Source: Taudactylus pleione (taxonomy: Eukaryota > Chordata > Amphibia > Anura > Myobatrachidae). Taken from it: a stretch of 64,000 bases of DNA. The stretch is taken from positions 8,135,501 to 8,199,500 of the forward strand of contig JAUIMM010000519.1 of the NCBI GenBank assembly GCA_031769625.1. Direction: 5' to 3'. The position numbers and the translations under genes are program-made. Shown in pieces: positions 44,541 to 55,899 of the stretch. Each line of letters opens with the position of its first letter. Positions within the stretch are counted from its first letter, which is position 1. The notes under the pieces are model-generated. The model searched no databases and was not told the DNA's origin. It saw nothing but the letters and a program-made list of their open reading frames with translations.

Positions 44541-45128
44541 TGAAAGACTTGTTACAGGCCCCCCGTCAAAAAGTTGAACCTTCTTTAACATAGTAGATCT
44601 TAATCTCTTGCCTGAAACTGAGGAAAGTTCATTTGCCGATGAGGTACGAAGAGAACTAGAAACAGGATCTCTGAAGCATAGGCCTTTGGTATCAGAGCTA
44701 GACTGGTGAAGGGAACAGTCTCTGATAAAATGATCAGAGCTCCCACAATATAGACATAGAGAAAGCTCTCTACGCCATTGACGCTCTGCTTCCAAAAGCT
44801 TGGGACGTCAAAACTCTGATGTCTGATTTCACTCGGTGTGGAGGAGGAACCAGAAGAATTTAAGGCAACACCTAGTAGCTCAGGAATAAATTGGAGGGAA
44901 TCCTGTACTTGCTCAAAAAATTGCTGAAAAGTAGCCAAAAGTCTGGAGTTAGGAACACTAGAAAGCGGGAGGGGTTTGGTGGTAGAGAATTGTTTTGATA
45001 GTGCCAAAAAATTCTGCATAAGTTGTAGCTGCACTACTTCCTGGTTTTTTAAATGAGAGGCAAAATCCTGAATGGCCTCAATATCCAGAAAACTACCGAC
45101 TTCCAAAATTCTTTGGGCCTGATCAAAC
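44496..45128 (-). pseudogene. gag: Gag N-terminal part with intact CCHC zinc knuckle
   Basis: On the minus strand, 45,106-44,800 encodes a Gln/Leu/Ser-rich helical region like the start of gypsy Gag. A frameshift at about 44,795 leads to ERQWRRELSLCLYCGSSDHF and IRDC, a perfect CX2CX4HX4C knuckle (the nucleic-acid binding unit of Gag). The knuckle follows the N-terminal region almost at once, with no capsid between. A Ser-rich tail then runs into the minisatellite. The usual ATG is not evident at the expected start. Confidence 0.8.
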
Positions 45129-45590
45129 TGTCAGGTTTGATGTCCTGGAATCCCCTATGAAGGGGTTGTGATCTTGCTTATAGGTAGAGTTCGGGGTAAC
45201 AGGCTGGATATCATGACTCCTCATCCACAGGTCTTGAATGTTGATGAGACCTGGTCAAAGGTGCGGAGTCTAACCTGCAGGGATGTGTTCACCAGTGACC
45301 CATCCAAGCGATATCCAAGACCCATGGGAATAGAGACTGGAATATCAGTGGCCCAAAGGAAGTGCCTAGCAAAGGCACTACTACACCAGGACATGATGAT
45401 ACTTGGAATAGCATTCAAGAGATACACTAGAATTAGCACATGAGAGGTAGACTAGAGTTGGCCCTTGAGTGATACTTGAAGAAATGCACAGGAGGTAGCA
45501 TTCTAATGCACCTTTGCACCACTGGGTGGTACTCGAGGGAGACACTGGTACTGGCGTGTGGACGTACTTCTGCACCATGGGGTGCCCTAA
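45129..45590 (-). repeat. 5' LTR (partial) of the gag-only element
   Basis: On the plus strand it begins TGTCAGGTTTGATGTCC at 45,129 (the LTR's end, CCTGACA on the minus strand). It runs to the tandem unit TTTGCACCACTGGGTGGTAC near 45,512 and stops at the telomere-like sequence at about 45,590. Confidence 0.65.
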
Positions 45591-45790
45591 ACCTAACCCT
45601 ACCCCCCCAGCAGCTGTCTGCTCGTGGTGCCCGGCATCCCTTCGATCGGGATGCCGGGCGTCGGTCTCCCGGCATCGGGAAAATGACAGGCGTCTGGATA
45701 TAGACGCCAGTCATTTATCCCACGCTGGGATACAGCAGTCGGGAAGCCGGCTGTCGGGATTACGTCAGCCATTTTCCCGACTGCATACCC
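45584..45790. mobile_element. Partial copy of the 380-bp hairpin-rich element (left flank of palindrome)
   Basis: It contains CCCTAAACCTAACCC, GGCATCCCTTCGATCGGGAT and CAGTCGGGAAGCCGGCTGTC as in 19,486-19,865, and ends CCCGACTGCATACCC. Its left side is cut at the junction with the LTR. Confidence 0.8.
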
Positions 45791-48700
45791 TCCAGCCTGC
45801 CTAAAGAGTCATCAGTGCTTCTTCTGGGCCAATTGGTGACTGTATAGCACCACACCAGCATACAGGAATCAGACCCTCTGTGGCCTTGCATCATTCACTT
45901 TCATATTGGCTCCTTGCTGCCAGTTGGTGAGCTCTCCAGGTCTGTCATCCTTACCCCATCAGTGTTGCTATTTAAAGGTCTCCACCTCTTGATCCCCACA
46001 CTGAGGGTCTCAGAAGCCTGTCAGCCTCCCTTGGCATCCCTAGAGCCCTGGCAGTCCCCACTGTTGCTGTGACTTGGATGACCTGAATAACTGCCAGAGC
46101 CACTCTCCCCCACAGTGGGCAACTCACTCCCCACTGAGGACAAGTGCCTTGTCTGAGCCTGTCACTCCACTGGTGGCAGACCTTCATGGTGTCTGTCTGC
46201 CTAACCTTTTTGAAAATATCGATGGTTGATAGCCATCCCTACCTTAGTGACTAGTATTTTTATGCAGTGAGTGGTGGCAGGTTGGCTTTCCCCAGAGGCT
46301 ACTCATCTGTAGCTGTTTCTCTCTGCAGCCGCCAGGTACAGTGAAGGGGCAGGTGCCACTGGCCAATTGTTTCTGCGGCAGCTGCTTCTCGCTGTAGTCG
46401 CCGGGTAAATTGAGGGAGCAGACGATGCTGGCTGTGTATCTCCCCGGGTTGTCTAATAACTACTGTCCAATCACTATTTAGATACAGCTGCTGTCAAAAA
46501 TATGCCAATGACTGGCTTGCTGCCTCCTGTTGCCTCCTGAGAATATCAACTGAAAATCACTCTCCCTGCATCCAAAATCATTCTGCATCTATAAACTGTA
46601 ACCATCGGGATGCATGCACAGTGCAAACTCAATGCATCACCGTTTGCATGCAACATAGCTACTGCATCTACCTCTGAATCAGCCCCTGTGTGCTTATCTC
46701 CAGTGCTGGGATCTCCATATGGACTATCAGAAGCTTACTGCAGCATGACCAGGTCCTGGCAGCTTGCGAGGCCAGGAAATCTGCATCAACCAAAGAAGAC
46801 CCTCGCCTCGTCCCTCCCTGAAAATGGGGGCATGTCACCATGCCCTAGCTTCATCCCCCAAATGCTGCAGCATGTCAATCATTATGAATGTGAAAGAAGT
46901 TGTGAAAGAAGTAAATATACAATCATAAGCATTAAATTCACAATCAACAGCAAGAACAAAAAGGAGTTACTGATGTGGTACCTTCTGTAATATTTGCCTT
47001 TATTAAACAGTAGTCTTTATTGATATGTTTTCTAAAATCCAATACAATAGAAGGTCGCAGAGTGCACCACATCAGCAACTCCTTTTTTTTGCTCTTGTTT
47101 GTGAATTTATTCTAGAGCTGGTGGTCATCATCACTTTTGAATATGTGTGTACAACTCGGTGGCTATAGCAGAGTTGTGTACACACCATCAGAAATATATA
47201 TAAGGAATCTAGGCATAATCCAGGGAATTTAACCAGATTGTGTGGTTTATCAAATACAGCTGTACTCACTGTTACACTGTTTGTCCAGAGCATGAAGTGG
47301 AGCTGGTAGTGGAGTGGGTTTAGAAAGCTCATCTACTGGTGATTGTCTCAAGCATTGTGGCAATTGTGTAGGCACGGCAACAGCATTTATATGTGGGTAC
47401 ATGTCTCAGATCTCAGGAGCAAAGGGGAGACAGCTGTCCTCCAATGTATTGCTCATGCACAGTAAACAAGATCATGGTAAGTATCCATTTAGGAGCCATG
47501 TTGTTGGAGACTGTGCAGTAGTGCACTCCACTTCTAACAACCACATATTTATAAGTCCCAAAAGAAATAATTATCTTGAAAATCTCTCTATTTCAGGTGG
47601 AACCAGGTTATTTTTTATATTTCAAACACATAAGAGGTAATCCCACAACAGTATGTTCATTCTTCTCATACTATGTCACAGGTCTCATCTCATACCAGTC
47701 CATTCATATTTTCAAGATAATAATTTCTTTTGGGACTTATAAATATGTGGTTGTTAGAAGTGGAGTGCACTACTGCACAGTCTCCAACAACATGGCTCCT
47801 AAATGGATACTTACCATGATCTGGTTTACTGTGCATGAGCAATACATTGGAGGACAGCTGTCTCCCCTTCGCTCCTGAGATCTGAGACACGTACCCATAT
47901 ATAACTGCTGTTGCAGTGCCTACACAATTGCCACAATGCTTGAGACAATCACCAGCTGATGAGCTTTCTAAACCCGCTCCACTACCAGCTCCACTTCATG
48001 CTCTGGACAAACAGTGTAACAGTGAGTACAGCTGTATTTGATAAACCACACAATCTGGTTAAATTCCCTGGATTATGCCTAGATTCCTTATATACTGTAT
48101 ATTTCTGCTGGTGAGTACACAACTCTGCTATAGCCACCGAGTTGTACACACATATTCAAAAGTGATGATGACCACCAGCTCTTGAATAAATTCAAAAACA
48201 AGAGCAAAAACAAGGAGTTGCTGATGTGGTGCACTCTGCGACCTTCTGTTATATTGGATTTTAGAAAACATATCAATAAAGACTACTGTTTAATAAAGGC
48301 CAATATTACAGAAGGTCTCAGAGTGCACCACATCAGTAACTCCTTTTTGTTCTTGCTGTTGATTGTGAATTTAATGCTTATGATTGTATATTTACTTCTT
48401 TCACATTCATAATGATTGACATGGTGCAGCATTTGGGGGATGAAGCTAGGGCATGGTGACATGCCCCCATTTTCAGGGAGGGACGAGGCAAGGGCCTTCT
48501 TTGGTAGATGCAGATTTCCTGGCCTCGCAATCTGCCAGGACCTGGTCAGGCTGCGGAAAGCATCTGATAGTCCATATGGAGATCCCAGCACTGGAGATAA
48601 GCACACAGGGGCTGATTCAGAGGTAGATGCAGTAGCTATGTTGCATGCAAACTGTGATGCATTGAGTTTGCACTGTGCATGCATCCCGATGGTTACAGTT

Positions 48701-49466
48701 TATAGATGCAGAATGATTTTGGATGCAGGGAGAGTGATTTTCAGTTGATAATCTCATGAGGCAACAGGAGGCAGCAAGTCAGTCATTGGCATGTTTTTGA
48801 CAGCAGCTGTATCTAAATAGTGATTGGACAGTAGTTATTAGACAACCCGGGGAGACACACAGCCAGCATCATCTGCTCCCTCAATTTACCCGGCAACTAC
48901 AGCGAGAAGCAGCTGCCGCAGAAACAATTGGCCAGTGGCACCTGCCCCTTCACTGTACCTGGCAGCTGCAGAGAGAAACAGCTACAGATGAGTAGCCTCT
49001 GGGGAAAGCCAACCTGCCACCACTCACTGCATAAAAATACTAGTCACTAAGGTAGGGATGGCTATCAACCATTCAGGCCATCCAAGTCACAGCAACAGTG
49101 GGGACTGCCAGGGCTCTAGGGATGCCGAGGGAGGCTGACAGGCTTCTGAGACCCTCAGTGCGGGGATCAAGAGGTGGAGACCTTTAAATAGCAACACTGA
49201 TGGGGTAAGGATGACAGACCTGGAGAGCTCACCAACTGGCAGCAAGGAGCCAGTATGAAAGTGAATGATGCAAGGCCACAGAGGGTCTGATTCCTGTATG
49301 CTGGTGTGGTGCTATACAGTCACCAATTGGCCCAGAAGAAGCACTGATGACTCTGGAGGCAGGCTGGAGGGTATGCAGTCGGGAAGCCCCCTGACGTAAT
49401 CCCGACAGCAGGCTTCCCGACTGCTGTATCCCGGCGTGGGATAAATGACCGGTGTCTATATCTAGA
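45692..49466. repeat. Large near-palindrome, arms about 1.9 and 1.76 kb, spacer 123 bp
   Basis: The left arm 45,692-47,584 is mirrored by the right arm 47,708-49,466. Anchors: CTCCAGCCTGCC at 45,791 against GGCAGGCTGGAG at 49,358; the block ATGCATGCACAGTGCAAACT at 46,609 against its complement near 48,680; AAGTGATGATGACCACCAGC at 48,160 against its complement near 47,120; and the arm ends AAATAATTATCTTGAAAAT and ATTTTCAAGATAATAATTT. The left arm has 135 bp (46,089-46,223) absent from the right. The spacer is 47,585-47,707. No transposase is seen; open frames inside are mirror images of each other with no known domain. Confidence 0.93.
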
Positions 49467-49762
49467 GGGTTAGGGTTAGGCTAGGGGGAGGGAGGGTTAG
49501 GGTTAGGCACCCCCGGGGGAGACTTAGGGTTAGGCACCCCCCAAGGGACTTAGGTTTAGGCAGTGGGGAAGGGGGATTAGGGTTAGGCACCCCTAAGGAG
49601 GGTTAGGGGGTTAGGTTAGTATATACTTACCTTAGGGACGATCAGGATTTCCAGCGCTGTCGGGCTTCCGTTGCTGGGATGTCTGCATTTGTCGGGCTGT
49701 CATTGCCGGTAATCGAACTGCCGGCCATGTGGCCGGCGGTATTTCATACTGATTCCGGCTGA
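49369..49762. mobile_element. Hairpin-rich element with telomere-like core (right flank of palindrome)
   Basis: It starts GGGTATGCAGTCGGGAAG and ends CATACTGATTCC. The middle (49,467-49,620) is a minisatellite with TTAGGGTTAGG and runs of C and G, the complement of the 19.5-kb array. The ends match those of 19,486-19,865 in inverted orientation. Flanks do not give an exact 8-bp duplication. Confidence 0.75.
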
Positions 49763-49774
49763 AGTGTTAAGTTA

Positions 49775-50225
49775 TGTGAGGCTCAGGCAGACAGTGTGTC
49801 CTCTGAGCTATATGGCTCTTTTAAGAGCAATGGAGTGGCAATTTTTGCAAGTCATAATTGCTCATTTACTATCATATGTAAATTGGACAAGATATTTGGT
49901 TTTGGTAGGGATCTCTATGACATCACTATTGCCTCCAATTATCTATCCAATATTATTTATTGACATTCAACAGGTAAGTAATGGGGGCTTTTTCATGATG
50001 GGTGATTTTAATATTGCACCTGATCCCTTGTTAGATAGATCTTCTGCTTGTGGCCCATGTAAGTTTAAGGTTAACTCTTCAATTTAAGTCTTTTTTAAAC
50101 AACTATTAGTCGGGTTTGATTTATATCATGCATAGAGGGCTAAACATCCCACTGTTAATGATGAAACATTCTTTTGTTCAGTAGATATGTTATACTCTTG
50201 TATAAATCTACTATTATAAATAAAT
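49775..50225 (+). pseudogene. L1-type LINE endonuclease fragment
   Basis: In frameshifted pieces the plus strand shows NGVAIFASHNCSF near 49,831, then VSNGGFFMMGDFNIAPDPLL (49,976-50,035) with the GDFN catalytic motif of L1 endonucleases, and then a piece resembling the domain's end (ETFFCSVDMLYS). It is a fragment of ORF2 with neither RT nor ORF1. Confidence 0.8.
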
Positions 50226-50404
50226 GAATTCTTCAGCAGGTTTCTTGTGTTTCTATACTTCCAGTCACATGATAACTCCATTCCCCACTGCAGATTACAA
50301 TAATTAATAACAGTCGGAAAACAAAATACTGTAGGACAAATAGAATTAATTATACAATATCACAATCTAAAGAATATATGGAGAATCCACTACAGTGTAT
50401 TAAA

Positions 50405-50865
50405 GGGGTGATTCAACAGTGGAAAGAATTGCAAAGCTGCATGCAGGCAACTTTGCAATACCGTCCCTGCAAATATGCAAATGCAGCAGGAGGTGTATGA
50501 CACCACCTTCTGCATTTGTGATCCCAGAACTGCGACCAAGCCTGGGATCATGGTGGACAGTGCCGGGCCACCAGCCAGCTGAGTAAGCCTCTGCTTATTC
50601 AGGCTGGCTGACTTGTGAGGCTAGGAGACTGTCTATCTATGCAGTCCCTGGCCTTGCCACTCCGGAAAAATGGGGCAGAAACTCCCCCGTCTCCAGGAAC
50701 GGCAGCTGACCCTGCAACAGCCCTTAAATGCGTCTGTTTGTCAAGCCAGGCAGAGGCAATGCAGGGGCTGCATGCGATTACGCAGAACTCATTCTGCACA
50801 CTTGCAGAATGGGTCCTGTGTAGATTCCCAATAATCGGGAATCTGTGTTCAGCTGAATCAGCCCC
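50405..50865. mobile_element. MITE, 461 bp, AAA duplication
   Basis: It starts GGGGTGATTCAACAG and ends CAGCTGAATCAGCCCC (inverted). AAA lies on both sides (50,402-50,404 and 50,866-50,868). The inside has TGCAAAGCTGCATGCA and other hairpins and no transposase. It belongs to the same broad class as the GGGCCTGATTCAG elements. Confidence 0.8.
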
Positions 50866-50994
50866 AAAATAGAGTAAAGCATGTAGCAATTGCCAAATAT
50901 ATAGGCATCAAATGTAAAACACTAGATCACAAAGAATGGACAATTTAAAAGGGGAAGGAGATTACCGGAAGACAACAATTCCATATTGTACCAG

Positions 50995-51536
50995 TGTCGA
51001 AGTTGGATAATTGGATACGATCGCTTGCAATTATTATCTGATGAGTTAGTCGACTATGGTCTGATGACGAATTGATTGGATTCTACTCTGCATCAGCGCA
51101 ATTCTGATACGCACAAATATATATTTATATATCACTACAGAATTTGGTCAGAGTGTGGAAGACAGGTTTAATGTGTATGTCTGTGGGTGGTTGCATATGT
51201 TTTGAGAGACTCTGCATACTGATACAGTATGCCTGTGACAAATAATTAAAAATGTAGCACAGTCTGAATGCAAGGTTGGGAATCATTGTCAGAGGCCTGC
51301 AGGTCGTTAGCAATAAAATACCTTTATGTTCGGTGCTGTTTTGGTTCATAGGAACTGACACCTACACTCTAATTAAGTGGAGAGGGGCCTATCGCAAGCT
51401 ACCAGACAGAGTGGCAATGGCAAACAGCTGGGAGTCCCCACCTGCTTAGAATTAAACCTTAATTTACAACTTAGAATTTGGTTCAGGAAATGTCTAAATA
51501 TTAAAATAATGCCAGTAAATAAAGCTAGGGAGATGT

Positions 51537-51574
<38 letters not shown>

Positions 51575-52430
51575 TCACATCACAAATACACTGAATTACA
51601 TAGCACGCACACTTACATGGTTACACATCTCGTATGTGTAACTATATGCACGCACCTTTGAGTGCACATGCACCCACATATACACACAACGCATACTAGC
51701 AAATTTACACAATTATCTTACACTCACATATGCACATACTTATAAAAAGGTTCCTTCACAGTGAACGTGATATTAGAGGTTTTAATTGCATATAATTACG
51801 TTGTGAAATGTATGTATATGATATTTAAGGTACAGAACTATTAGACATGTCATGTTTGGTACCATTCTAAATCCCTGTTTATTTGCAGGTCATTGGTTTC
51901 ATCCGCAAGGAAATCGCATCATGCGTCTGCAAGATATGAATTATAGGTTAGAATGTATCTCTGTATGTAGTGTTTTTTTTATTAGTTCTTCAGAGGGAAA
52001 CCTAAACAAAGAAGCAGTTGGAAAGCTAATCCACAGCTCTGATGACACCATATGAACTAACCAATGAACAAAATGACATGGAGCAAGAACCAATGGAATC
52101 ATGCCAGCTCATCTCTATTGTTGTATATGTGATCTCTGTGGTATATAGGCTAGGACTCTGTGAACTGTAAGGGAGTCATTTTCCCTTACTAGATGACTGC
52201 AGGCTTCAGGATTGATGGCTGAGTACTGGATTCCAGAGCGCTAGCATATGTATCGGTCTGTACCTTTGTATTTACTTGCTTTTTGCGCTAATTATGTTTG
52301 ATCTAAACGTGTAACTTTCTTTTTATTGCAATATAACTTTTTGTGCATTGGAACCACAATTGGATTGGAAAGCAATTATTTTACTTGTAGCGCTAAATAG
52401 CGACATTTTGGATATATAGATTTAGGGGTA
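50995..52430 (+). repeat. Solo LTR related to the ERV 2 LTRs
   Basis: It begins TGTCGAAGTTGGATAATTGG and follows the ERV 2 LTR in order: a CACACA-rich middle, the block around CTGCAAGATATGAATTATAG at 51,920-51,945, and the terminal TAGCGACATTTTGG at about 52,400. It is clearly diverged and holds a (TA)n run at 51,540-51,572. No internal retroviral sequence lies on either side, so it is a solo LTR. Confidence 0.85.
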
Positions 52431-52539
52431 TTCATACCAGGCTGTCCACTGAACTGTAGATCAGAGAGTTTTTTTCACTTGAGGGGGTAGAGTGTGAATA
52501 TACAGAAGCTAGATAAAAAAAAAATAATTTCTGTCCCTT

Positions 52540-53222
52540 ATCTTTATTAATAGACATTTCCATCCAGTCCATATGGAACAAATAGGACACTTTAGGTTGT
52601 AAAAGAGCTAAAGTTAACGTATCAAATTAAATTACTTGGGACAGTATGTTTTTTTTGGGCGGCAGCCGCAATTTTTGCTAGTAACTGGTGTGTACCCATT
52701 GGAAAGGCATGGGGAACTAGATGGGGAAGTAATATCTCACAGAGCCCAATCAGGAGTCATCTCAAAAGTTATGCCTAGTGTGGTTCAAATATAGATATGG
52801 ACTAAATACCACAATAACTGTACCTCCTCACAGAACCACATGCAATGCATCAAATCCACTTCTGGCTGTTTACACTTAAAACAATTGGAGTCTGTAGAGA
52901 CCCCAATAATGAATCTCAATTTAAGGGTGAAATAAGCATGGTACAATAATTTATATTGCATCTCTGCATATGATTCTGAAATTAATTGCTTGTTTAATTT
53001 AACAAAATATTTAATAATGGTGGACATGGGTATAGTAGGAAATGTAGAGTGCCATTTGACCATTCCCATTGCCTCCGTATGTGAAAACAATACATGTTGT
53101 ATATGAGCATAGATAATAGAGGTAGAAAACACCAGAGTAGAGCAGCAAGACAGCACATAATCAAATCCACAACCCTCGGTTAAGGTAGGAAGTTGGTGTA
53201 ATAAGGCGGTGACATAGCTACA
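52540..53222 (-). pseudogene. L1-Tx1 LINE ORF2 C-terminal end (downstream half of a split copy)
   Basis: Read on the minus strand from 53,222, the frame gives SYVTALLHQLPTLTEG, then KLLYHAYFTLKLRFIIGVS and the Cys/His motif CFKCKQPEVDLMHCMWFCEE typical of the C-terminus of L1-Tx1 ORF2. The open stretch is about 145 codons. Below about 52,790 the frame breaks and the tail fades. Its upstream half lies at 61,486-61,925, beyond the 8.26-kb insertion. Confidence 0.85.
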
Positions 53223-53639
53223 TACAGATGTGTCCACATACACCTTTCTGAAAATTGAGCCATGGACTGCCATTCATGACATCAGATAACCAGCCCCGCC
53301 AAGATATACATGTCAGGACATGTGTAAGGAGGCTGAAATATAGTGTAGTACCACTTTTCAGACAGCAGGTGGCATTTTTAGAAAAGTATACTGTGGCTGC
53401 CTAAGTAGAAAGCTGGAGAGGAAGATCCTATACAGTAAGCTGCCTCCCATTGCAGTGCCAGACAGGCTTACAAAATTCCCTGCATACTTTGGCTAGATAT
53501 ACAGTAAAAGGTCCTACAGGATAGAAAATAGCACTTGAAAATATAGCACCATACTTCATATGCTGTAAAAAAAACTGTTGCTATATTTCTAGCTGGATCT
53601 AGAACAGAAGCTGTCAGTTTCAGTTCATTTTCACTATGT

Positions 53640-54000
53640 AAGAGGTAAAAGACTTCAGTATTTGCCTGTAGGTGTTATAGTGTAGTGGTAAGGTGACTGC
53701 ACATCGCATCAGGAAATTAGGGTTTGAATTTCAGTGTAAACCTATTTTTTTCTCCAAAAAATTTTTTTTATGATTCAACATATATACAGTATAATTCAAA
53801 AACTGACCATCAGTAATTTACTATATGTTTATGTCCTTCTCCAGGTAAACACTTTGCTTTTCTCAATACAGAGGGGAGGAATTCATTTTGTACAGACTGC
53901 ACATTTTCCACAGACAGACAACAAATCACATTTTCATTAGCCCTCCCCTGTCTTTTGTTACTACTCATTAATGTTGCCCATTGTGTATTGAGACACTTTT
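53640..54000. repeat. Left copy of an inverted repeat with tRNA-like boxes
   Basis: TAGTGTAGTGGTAAGG (A-box-like, about 53,679) and GGGTTTGAATTTC (B-box-like, about 53,720) are spaced as in a tRNA. The rest mirrors 60,540-61,110, for example AATTCAAAAACTGACCATCAG at 53,793 against the complement near 60,760. A weak tRNA-derived element is likely. It is not a functional tRNA. Confidence 0.6.
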
Positions 54001-54229
54001 GTACATTGACACAGAAGCACGGATGGGATCAGTGAGACCCCTCTGTGTTGCTATGTATTTCAAGGACACAGATGCATGCATGGACCAGGAGATCCATGCT
54101 ACATGCATCTGGGTCATTGATACAGAGCATAGACAGGATCAGAGAGACCCATCTGTGTTGCTGTGGTAAAAAAAAAAAAAAACCTGTGAAAACAAATAAA
54201 TAAAAAAATGGCATGCCCCCCTCCACAAA

Positions 54230-55180
54230 AGAGCCCTGGGCTTTTAGTGACCCAGTGCTGGTTTTGATTAAATACAGGGGACAAATGACATAGGGGTCCC
54301 CTGTACTTTAGCACAATAAACTAGTCAGAACCAGCCCTGGTTGCAAAAATACAGGGGACAAATGACTTAGGGGCAGTGCGCAACTAGCACTGGGCACTGA
54401 TCTAGTTCTGGAAATACAGGGGGAAAAATTGAGTAGAACCAGCACCAGACTTTTTCTAGTGAGGGGGCTAATGCCACAGCCAGGGGAGCCCTTTCACTGG
54501 GCCCCCCAGTCAAAGCATTAACCCTGACCACTAATCAGTCCAGGCCAGGGTTCCCTGGGGAGCTAAGGACCGCCTAATCAGGGCCGACTCTTGGGCTGTT
54601 TGACCAGTGCAGTCGAACATGGGCGCCGACCCATAGAGGGTGCACCCCTACCAATATCCCACTTTCAGCCGGACAGCACTTTCCTGCTGTTCCACCCATG
54701 GGTCAAAGTGTCCCATGGGTGGTCTGGTCAGGAGGTTGGGCACCACCACTGCTGCAGCTGTGTGGTGGTGCCGGATCCCAGAATAGCTAAATGGATGCTG
54801 TGCGCATGCAGCCAGCATCCATTCAGTGCCAGGAGAGGGCTGGGGGAAGTCCAGCTAGTGATGAAGTGCTGGGCTCACCCCCAGCCTGACATTACACGGG
54901 TGCATTTTACCTATCCAGCACAGGGTGCGGCTACCCCTGGAGCCATCTCTGCCCCAATAAAGGGGTCTCCCTATCCAGGGGTAGGTTGATAGCGTAGTGT
55001 AGCACATTTCAAATAGTTACAAATATTTTCTTTTGCTATGAAACTGCAGGTCCCAGCAAGCCTCCCCCGCATGCTGGTACATTATGGGCTTGCTGGTACA
55101 TGTAGTTCCACAGCAAAAGCAATATTAAAAAACCACAGAACACACACACACTGTAGACAGTAACATTTTATTAAACATAC
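54230..55180. repeat. Unclassified repeat shared with 10.7-12.0 kb
   Basis: The AAATACAGGGGACAAATGAC words, the AATGCCACAGCCAGGGGAGC block and the GTAGTTCCACAGCAAAAGC block match, in the same order, the region 10,730-11,990. It lies inside the large composite element. Confidence 0.5.
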
Positions 55181-55369
55181 ATGCACCTACACAAGTACAC
55201 TGGTTCTGAATTCTGGTTCTGAATGTGTCAGGAGGGCTGCTTGTAGTATGCCGCCTAAGAAGTACCAGGTCTTTACAGATCTAATACAGGAGTTTTGCAA
55301 TTTTTAAGTCCTCTGAGTGCTGCTATTTTTTTGAACTGCCAGACTGAATCTACTGCAAGCCTCTATAAA

Positions 55370-55740
55370 ACAAACATTAAATAAGTATGATTTCAGAAGT
55401 CTATTAGTGTATTATATGTTTAAGTACCTACAGGTACAGTAGTTTACTTTAAAAAATAGAAACATCAGTTAACATTGATGTTCCAGAACCAATGTTTAGG
55501 TCTAAACAATCTTTGAATGATAAAAACATTGGTACTTCAGTTCCAATGTTTTCTTTTGATATCTTATGCCTTGTGCACACACTCCAAACAGCTATCCTCC
55601 CCCAATCCCCCTTCCCACCCACAGCAATGTGATAGAAGCAGCTCTCCTCCTCCCTCACCCTCTCTGATCATAGCTGCAGTGGCTCTGTGTGCCTCCTCCC
55701 CTACCCAAAACACAGCAACAGCCTTTCTACACTCCACTTC
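55370..55740. repeat. Direct repeat, first copy (second at 58,420-58,800)
   Basis: Both copies run in the same direction with AAATAAGTATGA, TTCAGAAGT, AGGTACAGTAGTTTA, AACATTGATGTT-type words, TTTAGGTCTAAACAAT, GTGCACACACTCCAA and then a C-rich part with CCCACCCACAGCA. They differ by many substitutions and small indels. Confidence 0.85.
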
Positions 55741-55899
55741 CCCGAACCCTGCCACCAACCCTTGGTCTTACCTTGCTCACAAATATATAATTTTCCTGCT
55801 TGCTGAACATCTAGTTCCAGCTAGAAATATAGCAACAGTTTTTTTCAGCATATGAAATATAGAGCCATATTTCCAAGAGCTATATTCGATGTCATTTAT

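Larger units (their letters stand above)
41250..45590 (-). mobile_element. Non-autonomous gag-only LTR retrotransposon with an internal minisatellite
   Basis: On the minus strand the order is 5' LTR part (45,590-45,129), primer-site-like sequence (45,128-45,111), gag-like coding, 27-bp minisatellite, capsid-like coding, polypurine tract (GAAAGGGGGGGGGAC, 41,897-41,883) and 3' LTR part (41,882 down to about 41,250). The LTR ends TGTCAGG/CCTGACA are inverted. No protease, RT or integrase lies between gag and polypurine tract. The outer parts of both LTRs are lost: the 5' one is cut by the palindrome flank at about 45,590 and the 3' one fades at 41,250. Both LTR parts share tandem units with TTTTGCACCATGGGGTGCAC and GAGAGACACTGG. 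Confidence 0.8.

Noticed and set aside
46610..46990. 126-codon protein with a second copy at 48,283-48,684
   Set aside because: The two frames are the mirror arms of the palindrome; the similarity reflects DNA duplication, and no domain or splice context supports coding.
49467..49620. Interstitial telomere tract
   Set aside because: TTAGGG words are irregular and separated by C/G runs, and the tract lies inside a repeated element with copies at 19.5 and 45.6 kb.
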